A stretch of DNA of 64,000 nt, taken from JAPLJC01 sp963697965. GTDB lineage: Bacteria > Desulfobacterota > Desulfobaccia > Desulfobaccales > 0-14-0-80-60-11. Position numbers and translations under genes: made by a program. Shown here piece by piece: positions 1-8,754 of the stretch (its first letter is position 1; the number at the start of each line of letters is the position of its first letter). The DNA lies in assembly GCA_963697965.1 (NCBI GenBank), contig OY969108.1, positions 2,108,001 through 2,172,000 on the forward strand, written 5' to 3'. The notes under the pieces are model-generated. The model was not told the origin of the DNA and ran no database searches. It worked only from the letters and a program-made list of their open reading frames with translations.

Positions 1-2
1 CC

Positions 3-449
3 GGCGCGGCCTCTTTTAAGCATGAGGCCCAAGACTGCATCCAACGGCTAAAGGCGTCGCTGGCGGGAGTGGTGGCCCGGCAGGATCCGGCAGCCATCAA
101 TATGGCTCTGGCAAAGGCCGAACCGGGGATTAAACTCTGCCGCATGTGCCCTTTCCAGATCGGCGTCGTGGACCCGGAGGGAGACATCCTGGCAAGGTAT
201 CCCGAGAAAAAAGAGGGGTTGCTTAATTTCTCCGGCTACGGTTTTTTTGATCAGGTCCTGAAAACCCGCAAAATCTCCCAACAACGCTTCTTTTTGCAGG
301 ACGGCTCTAAGATTTATATCATTGCTGTCCCGCTCCTCCATGATGGGCAGATGGTGGGGATGCTGGGCTTAAGCCTGGACGCCACGGAGGCGTTCCACAG
401 GTGGGATCTGACCGATAAAGAGTTCCTGGCTCTCGATTTTAACAATTAG
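3..449 (+). CDS. Partial sensor-like protein, 3' end of gene
   Basis: The reading frame is open from the left edge of the window, so the gene starts outside it; only the last 148 codons are visible. The visible part has a CxxC pair (CRMC) followed by alternating short strands and loops (VVDPEGDILARYP, then AVPLLHDGQMVGMLGLSL), which looks like the ligand-binding core of a PAS/Cache-type sensory fold. A GTG at 69 could start a 126-residue protein, but the open frame upstream argues for a longer gene. It ends 67 bases before the Mla-type operon on the same strand. Function not recognised; the sensory-fold assignment is inference from strand pattern only. Confidence 0.55.
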   Translation, partial: GAASFKHEAQDCIQRLKASLAGVVARQDPAAINMALAKAEPGIKLCRMCPFQIGVVDPEGDILARYPEKKEGLLNFSGYGFFDQVLKTRKISQQRFFLQDGSKIYIIAVPLLHDGQMVGMLGLSLDATEAFHRWDLTDKEFLALDFNN

Positions 450-516
450 CTCAACCCTTACCAGATTCGCAGGTCCAGAAGAGTCAATTGGCGGGTTTGG
501 CGAATTCCGGGATGTT

Positions 517-1668
517 ATGGACCACCCCCCCCACCCGAATCGGAACTTCAGCTTAAAAGTAGCCGGCCAGAAAGGCCGGGAACTCAATCTCGCCATCTCC
601 GGCCGCATCGCCCTGGAAAATTTGAGCCTCTTTAACGAGGAAGTCGCGGCCCTGCTGGCAAGAAAGGCCCCCGGCAAACTGACCGTGGACCTGGCCGGAG
701 TGAAATATCTGGACAGTGCCGGGGCCCTGGGGCTCCTGCAGCTTGAGAGCGAGTCCAAAGCCAGGTCCGTGCCCCTTCAGTTTGTCAATCTTAGCGAGAA
801 GGCCAAGGGTATCATGGGCCTCATCGACCCCGAAGCCCTGAAGATCCCTCCTTTGATCAAAGAGCGGGGAAGCGCCAGTTTGGTTGAGCAACTGGGTGAG
901 GGGAGCCAGCGGTTCGCTAAAGATCTGGTGGAGGTAACCGTTTTTCTGGGAGCGCTCCTCATCAGCCTGATGCAAGCCTTGCTCCACCCTCGTTCGGTCC
1001 GCTGGCAGGACGTAGCCTATTACATGAAAAGAGCGGGTGCGGACGGACTGCCCATAGTGGGCCTCCTCAGCTTCCTCCTGGGACTCATTATCGCCTTCAT
1101 GTCTTCGCTGCAGCTCAAACAATTCGGGGCCAATATCTTTGTGGCCTCTCTGCTGGCCATTGGCATGGTCAAGGAACTGGGCCCCATCATGACTGCCATT
1201 CTGGTAGCCGGGAGGTCGGGATCCGCCTTTGCCGCAGAAATAGGCACCATGAAGGTCAATGAGGAAGTGGACGCCCTGGTGACCATGGGTTTCGACCCCA
1301 TCAATTTTCTGGCGCTCCCCAAGGTCCTGGCAGCCATAATAGTAGTTCCTATTCTCACCGTTTACGCCGATATCTTCGGGATCGCCGGCGGCCTGCTAGT
1401 GGGGGTCTTAGGCTTGGACCTGACCCCTTACGCTTACCTGAAGGAGACCCAGACCAGCCTGGCCTTGTTGGATATCATCCTCAGCCTCTTTAAGGCCGGA
1501 ATCTTTGCGGTGCTCATTGCCGGCATCGGCTGCCAGCGGGGTTTCCAGGTACGCGGGGGGGCTGCGGCGGTGGGTTCGGCCACCACCTCGGCGGTGGTGT
1601 CAGCCCTTTTTCTCATCATTGTCACCGATTCAGCCTTTGCCCTGGCCTTTCAATATTTGGGAATTTAG
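517..1668 (+). CDS. mlaE: STAS-MlaE fusion, lipid ABC transporter permease
   Basis: Permease of an Mla/Ttg2-type ABC system that moves phospholipid-like substrates between inner and outer membrane. Residues about 10-115 form a STAS domain with the DSAG motif at 66-69, equivalent to the separate MlaB protein of E. coli. Residues about 130-383 are the MlaE permease domain with about five or six hydrophobic helices and the conserved KELGPIMTAILVAGRSGS stretch. MlaB and MlaE functions are therefore fused in one 383-residue chain, an arrangement known outside the enterobacteria. Followed by the ATPase, the MCE protein and a lipoprotein, all on the same strand. The ATG at 517 has only a weak ribosome site (GGGATG). 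Confidence 0.95.
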   Translation: MDHPPHPNRNFSLKVAGQKGRELNLAISGRIALENLSLFNEEVAALLARKAPGKLTVDLAGVKYLDSAGALGLLQLESESKARSVPLQFVNLSEKAKGIMGLIDPEALKIPPLIKERGSASLVEQLGEGSQRFAKDLVEVTVFLGALLISLMQALLHPRSVRWQDVAYYMKRAGADGLPIVGLLSFLLGLIIAFMSSLQLKQFGANIFVASLLAIGMVKELGPIMTAILVAGRSGSAFAAEIGTMKVNEEVDALVTMGFDPINFLALPKVLAAIIVVPILTVYADIFGIAGGLLVGVLGLDLTPYAYLKETQTSLALLDIILSLFKAGIFAVLIAGIGCQRGFQVRGGAAAVGSATTSAVVSALFLIIVTDSAFALAFQYLGI

Positions 1669-1749
1669 CCGAGGATTCAGCAAAATCGGTTTGGGGTATA
1701 TTGGCTCATTTTCGTATCTCTGATTAGGGTCCGCCCAAGGAACACCTAT

Positions 1750-2535
1750 TTGGAAAACGCCGGTCAAGAACCCATCATCGTGGTGGAAGGACTCACTGCC
1801 CGCTTTGGGGAGAACACCGTCTTCGAACGGGTCAGCTTCCGGGTTAACCGGGGTGAGATCCTGGTGATTCTGGGAGGAAGCGGCTGCGGCAAATCAACCC
1901 TGCTCAAACACCTGATTGGCCTCTATCCGCCCACGGCGGGGAGAGTGCTGGTCAATGGCATCGATATTATGACGGATGACGAGAGCATGCTGCATTCCTT
2001 AAAAACCGGAATCGGGGTACTCTTTCAGTCGGGGGCCCTCTTCGGGTCCATGACCCTGGCTCAAAACGTGGGCTTGACCCTTCAGGAATTTACCGACCTG
2101 AATGAGGAGACCATCGATCTCATTGTGAGGATGAAACTGGCCCTGGTTAATCTGGCCGGGTATGAAAACCATCTCCCGGAAGAGATCTCCGGAGGGATGG
2201 CGAAAAGAGCGGGACTGGCCCGGGCCATGGCGCTGGACCCTGCAATCCTCTTCTTCGATGAACCCTCGGCGGGATTGGATCCCGTAACCGCGGCGGAACT
2301 GGACAACTTGATCAAAAGCCTCAATGCCGGGATGGGCACGACCATGGTGGTGGTCACCCATGAACTGGAGTCAATCTTTGCTATTGCCCACCGGGTGATA
2401 ATGTTGGATAAGGGCGCCAAGGGAATCATCGCTGAAGGAGATCCCCGGGACCTCAAGGAGCATTCCCCGGACCCCCGGGTGAAAAACTTCTTTAACCGAA
2501 AGCCTGCCAGCAGCGATCAGCTTAAGGGACCATAA
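1750..2535 (+). CDS. mlaF: MlaF-type ABC transporter ATP-binding protein
   Basis: Cytoplasmic ATPase of the lipid transport system, 261 residues. Walker A GGSGCGKST lies at 42-50, the ABC signature ISGGM at 146-150 and Walker B with the catalytic Glu (ILFFDEP) at 166-172, all intact. The start is a TTG preceded by AAGGA eight bases upstream; no ATG in the frame leaves the N-terminal strand complete. It lies 81 bases after the permease and 2 bases before the MCE gene, so it is co-transcribed with them. Family assignment rests on the domain and on the operon. Confidence 0.95.
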   Translation: MENAGQEPIIVVEGLTARFGENTVFERVSFRVNRGEILVILGGSGCGKSTLLKHLIGLYPPTAGRVLVNGIDIMTDDESMLHSLKTGIGVLFQSGALFGSMTLAQNVGLTLQEFTDLNEETIDLIVRMKLALVNLAGYENHLPEEISGGMAKRAGLARAMALDPAILFFDEPSAGLDPVTAAELDNLIKSLNAGMGTTMVVVTHELESIFAIAHRVIMLDKGAKGIIAEGDPRDLKEHSPDPRVKNFFNRKPASSDQLKGP

Positions 2536-2537
2536 AC

Positions 2538-3434
2538 ATGGCCAAAAAATCTACCGACTTTATTCTGGGGCTCTTTGTAATCCTGGGATTCTTTTTGGCG
2601 GTGGCCGGCATCATCTGGGTGGGAGCCAGCAGCTTCTTTCAGCAGGGGAAAGACTACGTCTCTTACTTCGACGAATCGGTGGAGGGCCTGCAGGCGGATT
2701 CCAGCGTCAAATACCGGGGCGTAGATGTGGGCCGGGTGAAGGAGATTGAGGTGGCGCCCGATGGTAAACTGGTCGGGGTGGTCATGAAGATCAACCTGCG
2801 GGGTAATTTACCCAAGACCACCATAGCCCAACTGAGGACGGCCGGCATCACCGGGGTAAAATTCATCGGTCTTGACCGGCCCTCACCCGGGGAGCAAGCC
2901 TTGTCGCCTAAAATTGACTTCCCTTCCGAATATCCTATAATTCCCACCCGCCCTTCCGAGATCCAGCGTCTCCTTAACGCCGCCAACGTCATTTTGGATA
3001 AGTTCCAACAGATTGACACGAAAGGCATTTCCGACCAGGTCGTGCTCACGACCAAGGCTATGCAAAACTTCTTGCAGGGCAAGGAGATGACCGGAATCCT
3101 GGCGAGACTGCACGGCACTGCGACCAACCTGGATAAGTTCACCGGACGGGTCAATGATACGGTCAGCGCCAAAAAGCTGGATGAGATTCTGGCGGAGAGC
3201 CGGGATTCCCTCAAGGAAATCCATGCACTCGCTGCCAATGTCCAGAAAGAGTTGCAGGCCATGAAGCTTCCGGAAACAGCCTCCCGATACCGCACTGTCG
3301 CCCAGGATGCGGCGGCACTCACCGACAGTCTCCAGCGCGCCTCGGCCTCCCTGGACCAGTTCCTGCAACGGGTCAAGGAGCGGCCACCCGATCTTTTATT
3401 CGGCAAACCGCCTCAAAAGAGATGGAATGAATAA
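2538..3434 (+). CDS. mlaD: MlaD-type MCE-domain substrate-binding protein
   Basis: Periplasmic, membrane-anchored MCE protein that receives lipid from the MlaE/MlaF core. One N-terminal transmembrane helix (about residues 8-30) is followed by a single MCE domain (about 38-120) with the typical GLQADSSVKYRGVDVGRV segment. The remaining 170 residues are largely helical and would form the hydrophobic channel or coiled-coil stalk seen in long MCE proteins. At 298 residues it is longer than E. coli MlaD (about 180). It starts 2 bases after the ATPase stop codon and is followed 14 bases later by a lipoprotein gene, which fixes its role in the transporter. Confidence 0.94.
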   Translation: MAKKSTDFILGLFVILGFFLAVAGIIWVGASSFFQQGKDYVSYFDESVEGLQADSSVKYRGVDVGRVKEIEVAPDGKLVGVVMKINLRGNLPKTTIAQLRTAGITGVKFIGLDRPSPGEQALSPKIDFPSEYPIIPTRPSEIQRLLNAANVILDKFQQIDTKGISDQVVLTTKAMQNFLQGKEMTGILARLHGTATNLDKFTGRVNDTVSAKKLDEILAESRDSLKEIHALAANVQKELQAMKLPETASRYRTVAQDAAALTDSLQRASASLDQFLQRVKERPPDLLFGKPPQKRWNE

Positions 3435-3448
3435 CCCAAGGTGAACGG

Positions 3449-4111
3449 ATGAAAAAATTTGAACCCTGGCCGCTGCCGCTCCAAACGGGGGCAACCCTGA
3501 TGCTCTGGTTGTCCCTGACTTTCCTGTTGTCGGCATGTGGAAAACCGCCCCTGCCGGTGGAGAAATATATCCTGGAATACTCCTCTCCAGAGATGGGGGC
3601 CCGCCCCCAGCTCGACCAGAGCCTCATGGTGGAGCAGTTCGCAGTGGCGCAGGCGTTTAACAGCAGCGATATGGTATATCGGCCCAGCCCCTATCAAAGT
3701 GAGGTTTACCGCTACCACCGCTGGCGGGTCAACCCCGGGTACCTGGTAACCGACTACCTCGTCAGAGACCTGCGGAACTCCCGGCTGTTCCGGGGAGTCT
3801 TTCTGGCTCCCAACTCCGGGAACAGCCGCTATCGGTTGGAAGGGGCGGTGGAAGATTTAGAGGAAGTCGATGAGCCAGATGGCTGGAAGGCCTCCCTGGC
3901 CATTAACGTCACCCTCATTGATACGCAGCAGGAGCTTTTGCCGCAAAGGGTGGTATTCCAGAGAAATTATCGGGCCGTGGAGTCAATGCTCACGAAGACG
4001 CCACAGGGCCTGGCCCAGGGGATGAGCCAGGCCATGAAGAGCATATCGGCCCAGGTCATCGAGGATGTTTACCGGGCCTGCCGAAAGAGGCCGCCGGTTA
4101 AGGAAAAGTGA
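3449..4111 (+). CDS. ABC transport auxiliary lipoprotein (PqiC/YmbA-like)
   Basis: A 220-residue lipoprotein, last gene of the Mla-type operon. The signal peptide ends in a lipobox (LLSAC, Cys about 30), so the mature protein would be anchored in the outer or inner membrane. The mature part has the short-strand pattern of the auxiliary component of MCE systems (PqiC/YmbA, COG3218): YILEY near its start and a conserved arginine-rich middle (LVRDLRNSRLFRGVF). In related systems this protein connects the MCE tunnel to the outer membrane. No mlaC or mlaA is seen here, so the lipoprotein probably takes the outer-membrane role. Ribosome site AAGGTGA precedes the ATG. Confidence 0.85.
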   Translation: MKKFEPWPLPLQTGATLMLWLSLTFLLSACGKPPLPVEKYILEYSSPEMGARPQLDQSLMVEQFAVAQAFNSSDMVYRPSPYQSEVYRYHRWRVNPGYLVTDYLVRDLRNSRLFRGVFLAPNSGNSRYRLEGAVEDLEEVDEPDGWKASLAINVTLIDTQQELLPQRVVFQRNYRAVESMLTKTPQGLAQGMSQAMKSISAQVIEDVYRACRKRPPVKEK

Positions 4112-4401
4112 GGCGTTTTTAAAGAGATCTGCCACCCTCTCAGCTTCCGAGCCGCGGCTGGCATTCAGTCCCACCTTAGACAAAAGACGGCGTTGGGCAG
4201 CAGACTGCCCCACCCGGGACAGGGCTGGGCCCTCAATGCCACGCCCGTTTATGGTCGGGTCCGGATTTCGTCCGGGGTTTGGTGGCTTTTCTGGAGAAGC
4301 GCCGGCAGGAAAAATAAGCAAGTTAACTTATTCAGGATCATGGTCATCTAACCTATCAGAAAAGGCATTCCGACAACTAAAGACAAATTGCGGGGGTACC
4401 T

Positions 4402-5196
4402 ATGAAAAGGTCAATTATTTTTTTGCTGCTGGCAGTCGTGCTGGCTGGAGGCGCGATCGGCGTGACGTCCGGACCTTGTTCCGCCCAGGGCTATTACCCG
4501 GTCCAACCTGTTGCTATGACGCCGTATGTTGGGAACAATACGCCCTGGACCTTCTACAAGGGTGATTGGTTCCTGAATGGGGTCCTGAATTACTTTTTCG
4601 GCCCTAAAATCGGATTTGCCCCTTATTACGCCTATCCTCAGGTCTATATCGTCAGACCCGGAAACTGGTATGCACCGGGGTGGAATGCGTGGTATCAGGC
4701 CCGTCCCCAATACTGGAATAATTTTGAGCGGCAGTATCCTCAATGGCGCGGACACCAGATGGGCCGGCACTATGACGAGAATTTTTATAACCGCTACAAT
4801 CGCGGCCAGGGGGGAGGTTGGAATCGAGGATTCCAGGGCGCCGGGACCACCGGTCCCGGGTATCATCCCCAGGGAGGCACCACTCCGGGCTATCATCCTC
4901 AGGGAACTGCCAATCCCGGGTATCGTCCCCAAGGCGGTACCGGTACCGTTCCTGGGTATCGTCCCCAGGGAGGCACCACTCCTGGATATCATCCCCAAGG
5001 AGGCGCCACTCCGGGGTATCATCCCCAGGGAGGCACTACCCCTGGATACCATCCCCAAGGGGGCGCCACCCCGGGCTATCATCCCCAGGGAGGCACAGGC
5101 ACCACTCCTGCGTATCGTCCTAAGACCCCGCCCACCCCGACCGGCGGTGGTAAACCAGGGACACCTCCTCCTCATGATGAACATCATCAGCAGTAG
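4402..5196 (+). CDS. Secreted protein with PGYHPQGGTT repeats, function unknown
   Basis: 264 residues. Residues 1-29 form a signal peptide (KR, hydrophobic core, SAQG cleavage region). The next 110 residues are very rich in Trp, Tyr and Asn with no recognised domain. From about residue 150 the chain is a run of eight to nine near-identical units of 10-12 residues, consensus PGYHPQGGTT, ending in a Pro/Thr/Gly tail with HDEHHQQ. Such extended Pro/Gly/Tyr/His repeats suit an extracellular or cell-wall-associated, possibly metal-binding, polymer-like protein; this is inference. It lies 290 bases after the Mla operon and is followed by a clear terminator, so it is probably a single-gene unit. Ribosome site GGGGGTA before the ATG. 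Confidence 0.8.
   Translation: MKRSIIFLLLAVVLAGGAIGVTSGPCSAQGYYPVQPVAMTPYVGNNTPWTFYKGDWFLNGVLNYFFGPKIGFAPYYAYPQVYIVRPGNWYAPGWNAWYQARPQYWNNFERQYPQWRGHQMGRHYDENFYNRYNRGQGGGWNRGFQGAGTTGPGYHPQGGTTPGYHPQGTANPGYRPQGGTGTVPGYRPQGGTTPGYHPQGGATPGYHPQGGTTPGYHPQGGATPGYHPQGGTGTTPAYRPKTPPTPTGGGKPGTPPPHDEHHQQ
4850..5118 (+). repeat. 30-36 bp in-frame minisatellite
   Basis: About eight tandem copies of a 30-bp unit (GGTATCATCCCCAGGGAGGC core) that encode the PGYHPQGGTT repeats. Two units are lengthened by 6 bases (GTGTV and GTGTT variants), always in multiples of three so the frame is kept. Third-position differences between units show the array is not brand new, while its regularity suggests slippage or recombination still changes its length. 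Confidence 0.85.
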
Positions 5197-5219
5197 TTAG
5201 TTATCCTGCCGCTGCCTGA

Positions 5220-5258
5220 TCCCAGATCGCTCCAGCCGGGGCGGTCTGGGATTATTTT
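5220..5258 (+). terminator. Rho-independent terminator after repeat-protein gene
   Basis: Stem TCCCAGATCGC / GCGGTCTGGGA (one G-T pair) with a 10-base loop, followed by TTATTTT. It lies 23 bases after the stop codon of the secreted repeat protein and faces the convergent ferredoxin genes. Confidence 0.75.
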
Positions 5259-5336
5259 GAAAGCGAAATTTACTATACCCGCTTTAGGTGAATAGCCATC
5301 TGAGGCTCCTAGTGCGGAAGAACTAGGGATATATCT

Positions 5337-5543
5337 TCACTCTTCCTCTTGTTGCCAGTGAATGCACTGTACCGGACATTGGTCCACGGCTTCCTGGATC
5401 TTTTCTTCCGGGGCGCCATGGGGGTTAATCACCTCGGAATGCCCCAGAGATTCATTGAGTCGGAAGACTTCGGGGCAGACTTGCTCGCAATTGCCGCAGG
5501 CAATGCACTCTTCGATTTCTATCATGGGGAGTCGTCGAGCCAT
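5337..5543 (-). CDS. Ferredoxin, single [4Fe-4S] cluster type
   Basis: 68-residue cytoplasmic electron carrier. Cysteines at 13, 16 and 19 and the CP cysteine at 56 match the ligand pattern of monocluster [4Fe-4S] ferredoxins. Cys23 and Cys60 occupy the positions that in such proteins form a disulfide or remain free. The chain is too short for two clusters with full ligand sets. It is the second of two adjacent ferredoxin genes (28 bases after the first) and the last gene of the run from the NO reductase. The two paralogues share about half their residues, which suggests local duplication. The redox partner is not evident from the sequence. Confidence 0.93.
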   Translation of the reverse strand: MARRLPMIEIEECIACGNCEQVCPEVFRLNESLGHSEVINPHGAPEEKIQEAVDQCPVQCIHWQQEEE

Positions 5544-5571
5544 CTTTACACCTCATAGTTTTGGGTGGCCC

Positions 5572-5766
5572 TTACTCTTCCCAGTGAATACAGGACACCG
5601 GGCAGGTGTCCGTGGCTTCCTGGATTAGGTCTTCGGGGCCGCCCTCCGGTTTGATAACTTCTGCCTTTTCCTCACCTTCCTTCATCTGAAAGACCTCGGG
5701 GCAGATCTCCACGCAAGAGCCGCAGCCGATGCATTCTTCTTCATCGATATACACCGCCTTCGCCAT
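5572..5766 (-). CDS. Ferredoxin, single [4Fe-4S] cluster type
   Basis: 64 residues; Cys12, 15, 18 (CIGCGSC) and Cys55 (CPVSC) are the expected cluster ligands, with Cys22 and Cys59 as the extra pair. Highly acidic, as usual for soluble ferredoxins. A ribosome site (AGGAGAA) precedes the ATG. It lies 35 bases downstream of the cupin gene and just upstream of a second, very similar ferredoxin. Ferredoxins of this type serve low-potential electron transfer in anaerobes, for example to or from the NADH-module-less complex I elsewhere in this window; that link is inference. Confidence 0.93.
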   Translation of the reverse strand: MAKAVYIDEEECIGCGSCVEICPEVFQMKEGEEKAEVIKPEGGPEDLIQEATDTCPVSCIHWEE

Positions 5767-5801
5767 GTTTTTCTCCTTTTCTGCAATTATTTATCCCGTG
5801 A

Positions 5802-6119
5802 TCAAATGGGCGGGGCAATGGTGACCAGAAGTCGCAAATCGGTCTTGGCCCTGAGGCCGTGAGGTTCGGCAATCTCGCAAATCAGTACGTCTCCCCGGGC
5901 GGCGGGCAGCGTGGCCCCGTCTTTTCCGAGAAATTCCCCCTCACCCTCTAAGACCGCCAAACTCACCTGTCCCTCGATGTCGTGGGCATGCACCGGAAGT
6001 TCCTGCCCAGCTTTGAAATTGAAGTTAAGAATCTTGAAATAGGGAGAGTCGTGTACCAGCAGCTTTTTCATGCCTTTTTCGGAGAAATCGTTGGCCTCGA
6101 AGATATTGATCTTTTTCAT
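5802..6119 (-). CDS. Small cupin-domain protein
   Basis: 105 residues when started at the ATG at 6119, which has a strong AGGAGAAG ribosome site; the frame is open for 32 more codons upstream but without such a site. One cupin barrel: the first motif carries PVHAHDIEGQVS (two His and a Glu in the usual metal positions) and the second holds EPHGLRAKTD with one His. A metal-bound sensor or small enzyme is possible. It lies 170 bases downstream of the NO reductase and 35 bases upstream of the ferredoxins, all on the minus strand. Exact function not known. Confidence 0.85.
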   Translation of the reverse strand: MKKINIFEANDFSEKGMKKLLVHDSPYFKILNFNFKAGQELPVHAHDIEGQVSLAVLEGEGEFLGKDGATLPAARGDVLICEIAEPHGLRAKTDLRLLVTIAPPI

Positions 6120-6288
6120 AATTCTTCTCCTCTGGAAAAGTTTTTGCTTGAGGATACGAAGCCCCTTTGGCACGGGCAGATGCTCAACCGCCAACTCAAT
6201 CCTCTGCCCGCTCATGGGCGAGCTGGTGGTACTTCTCGGGCACCCCTGCGCCGATTTTCTTCAGCTTCGTGCTTTTCAAAAGAACCTA

Positions 6289-8589
6289 TTAACGCTTGGC
6301 CCCCAGGGAGGAAGCGCTTGCTCCCCGGGTGATGGTCCGGTAGGTTAAGGCCGCGGCCATTACCATGGGGACCACCCCCAGGAAAATGAAAACCAGATCG
6401 CCGGGCATCCGGCACCATTCGATGAAACGTACGTAGCTCCGTCCCGTGTAAGCCAGGCTGCGGGCGTGCCAATAACCGTTAATCAGGACGTCGTAAAACT
6501 GCAAAACCCCCCCGGGGAAGAGGTTGCCCACCACCATCAGGGCCAGGCCGATATTCAACCCCCAGAAGGACACCCGGATATATTTTTCCGGACGGGCCCA
6601 CTGCTCGTCCGGCAGAACCTGGCGCAGGGCCATGACGGTCAAGGCCATGGCCTCCATGCCGAAGGCTCCCATCAGGGCGGCGTGGGCGTGGTTGAGGGTC
6701 AGGAGGGTGCCCACCTCAAAGTAGCTGACGATGGGCAGATTGATGAGGAATCCGAAGATGCCGGCTCCCACGAAATTCCAAAACCCCACGGCGATCAAAA
6801 AATAAAAGGTCCATTTATGGGGCATGGAGAGATTGACCCCGCAGACTTCGCACTCACCCTTGGTCAGCTTGACGAAATCCCAGGCATCCAGGGTTAAGAG
6901 GGTCAAAGGCACCACCTCCATGGAGGAAAACAGGGCGGACAGGGCCATGTTGAGTTGGGTCTGGCCGGTCCAATACCAGTGGTGGCCGGTGCCCACAATG
7001 CCGCTCCCCAAAAAGAGGATGGCATCCAGATAAACCACCCGGGCTGCGGTCTGACGCGAGACCACTCCCAATAAGAAGAAAGTGACGGCCACCATGGCGG
7101 TCACCAGGAGTTCCAAAAAGCCTTCCACCCACAGGTGGACGATCCAGAACCGCCAGTTGTCCACTATGGTGAAATTGGTGGTGCTTCCGAAGAAAAAGGC
7201 GGGCAGGTAGAAAACCGGGATGGCCAAGGCAACCAGCAGGAAGAGGCCGGAGATTTCCCGGCGCGCCGGGTTCTGGAAGGCCGGAGCCAGGACCCGGTAG
7301 AGAAGCAGCACCCATAAACCCAGCCCTAGGGCCAGCAAGAATTGCCAGGCGCGTCCCAGGTCCAGGTATTCCCAGCCCTGGTCCCCGAACCAGAACCAGA
7401 AGCGGCCCAGAAGTTGATTGATGCCCAGGATCTCCCCCAGGAGGCTGCCAGCCACCACCAGCACCAGTGCCCAGAAGAGCAGGTGAACGCCCCGCACCTG
7501 CCCCCGGGTCTCTTTCTCTCCAAGGGATGAGGCCAGGACCAGCCCGCCGGCGACGTAGGCAGTGACAATCCAGAAAATCGCCAATTGCAGGTGCCAGGTG
7601 CGCAGGATGTTGCTGGGGAACCAATAGTAGAGATTCAGCCCGTAAAAACTGCCCGGCTCCGCCCGGTTGTGGGCCGTGGCCGCACCCACCAGCACCTGGG
7701 CCAAAAATAGCAGGGTGACTACCAGAAAAAATTTGATGGTGGCCTTTTGGGTGGCGCTGGCCCGGCCCGGGAGCATCAGGGGATGCGCCGGAGCGCCGGT
7801 CCCCCGCCAGCCCAGGTAATCAAACTTGCCGAAGGCGAACAGGATGACCGCGATCCCGGCCAGCAAGGTGATGAGGCTCAGGGCGCTCCACAGGTAGACC
7901 GCGGCCGGAGGCGTGTTGCCCGCCAGGGGATCGTAAGGGAAATTGCTGGTGTAAGAGTAGTCCCGACCCGGGCGATCAGCCACTGAGGCCCAGGCGGTCC
8001 AGGCAAAAAAGGCAGTGAGCTGGCGTAGTTCCCGGGGGTTGTCGATATAATTAGCTTTCAAGCCGCCGTTTTTTTGGGGGTAGGCGAAATAGTCAGTCCA
8101 TTGGCCGATCTGCCGCCGAAAGGACGCGGCTTCCGGTTCCGAGAACACCAAGGTCTGGGTTTGGGGGTTGTAGCGATTCTCTTTGAGCAGGCGCTGCACC
8201 GCGCCCGCCACCACATCCCGCTGGGTGCGGTCGAGCTCCGCCAGGGAATGGCCGTAACCTTGCCGGGCTTCCATGTCCCCGGCCTCCAGCGCCAGGTTGT
8301 GGAGGTAGGCGGCGGAAAAATCCGGCCCCAGATAGCCCCCGTGCCCCCAAATAGTGCCGTTTTCCATGAGGGCATATCTAAGAAAAACTTGCTGGCCCGC
8401 CAGGATATCTTCCCGGGTGAAAACGGTTTCACCCCTGGCATTGACTACTCTAAGAGGTATGGGCGGGGCGTAGTTGTAGGCATTTACCGCGATGAAGATC
8501 AGAACAGAAAACCCGGCGAACAGGGTGAAAATGACCCCTATTTTCCACCAAGGTGAGAGTTCTGAGCCGGTCTGCTGTGCTGTCGCCAT
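6289..8589 (-). CDS. norZ: Quinol-type nitric oxide reductase (qNOR)
   Basis: Inner-membrane enzyme reducing 2 NO to N2O with electrons from the quinone pool; detoxification or respiration. 766 residues from the ATG at 8589 (AAGGAGG nine bases upstream; a TTG two codons earlier is possible). The N-terminal periplasmic domain (about 40-230) has the cytochrome-c-like fold but no CxxCH haem site, as in qNOR. The catalytic half has the FeB ligands His485 and HH 536-537, active-site Glu489 (HLWVEG), the HxH haem ligands 634/636, and Glu558 in EVVPL. Two oddities: GDQGWEY at 402-408 has Asp where I recall His in qNORs, and a CxxC loop (580-583) lies between two helices. A histidine kinase lies upstream on the same strand. 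Confidence 0.92.
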   Translation of the reverse strand: MATAQQTGSELSPWWKIGVIFTLFAGFSVLIFIAVNAYNYAPPIPLRVVNARGETVFTREDILAGQQVFLRYALMENGTIWGHGGYLGPDFSAAYLHNLALEAGDMEARQGYGHSLAELDRTQRDVVAGAVQRLLKENRYNPQTQTLVFSEPEAASFRRQIGQWTDYFAYPQKNGGLKANYIDNPRELRQLTAFFAWTAWASVADRPGRDYSYTSNFPYDPLAGNTPPAAVYLWSALSLITLLAGIAVILFAFGKFDYLGWRGTGAPAHPLMLPGRASATQKATIKFFLVVTLLFLAQVLVGAATAHNRAEPGSFYGLNLYYWFPSNILRTWHLQLAIFWIVTAYVAGGLVLASSLGEKETRGQVRGVHLLFWALVLVVAGSLLGEILGINQLLGRFWFWFGDQGWEYLDLGRAWQFLLALGLGLWVLLLYRVLAPAFQNPARREISGLFLLVALAIPVFYLPAFFFGSTTNFTIVDNWRFWIVHLWVEGFLELLVTAMVAVTFFLLGVVSRQTAARVVYLDAILFLGSGIVGTGHHWYWTGQTQLNMALSALFSSMEVVPLTLLTLDAWDFVKLTKGECEVCGVNLSMPHKWTFYFLIAVGFWNFVGAGIFGFLINLPIVSYFEVGTLLTLNHAHAALMGAFGMEAMALTVMALRQVLPDEQWARPEKYIRVSFWGLNIGLALMVVGNLFPGGVLQFYDVLINGYWHARSLAYTGRSYVRFIEWCRMPGDLVFIFLGVVPMVMAAALTYRTITRGASASSLGAKR

Positions 8590-8754
8590 CGGCAACGCCC
8601 TCCTTAACCGGGATTATGCCACATCCATAGCCGCTTCTGGAGGCTATAAGGCTCAGTCCATATTAAGGACTGGTGGAAGAAGGACAGACTAAACATTCTT
8701 TATCGAGCCTTTGATATTTTAAGGGCAGATTACGAGCGGATGAGAGAGCCTGCC

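Noticed and set aside
4411..5187. Long open frames on the other strand and in other frames through the repeat protein gene
   Set aside because: A 30-bp periodic sequence without stops in one unit stays open in several frames. Only the 4402 frame has a signal peptide and a ribosome site.
6289..8589. Nitric oxide dismutase instead of reductase
   Set aside because: The FeB His pair (HH 536-537) and active-site Glu are intact, whereas I recall dismutases having a changed active-site ligand. The Asp in the quinol motif alone is not enough.
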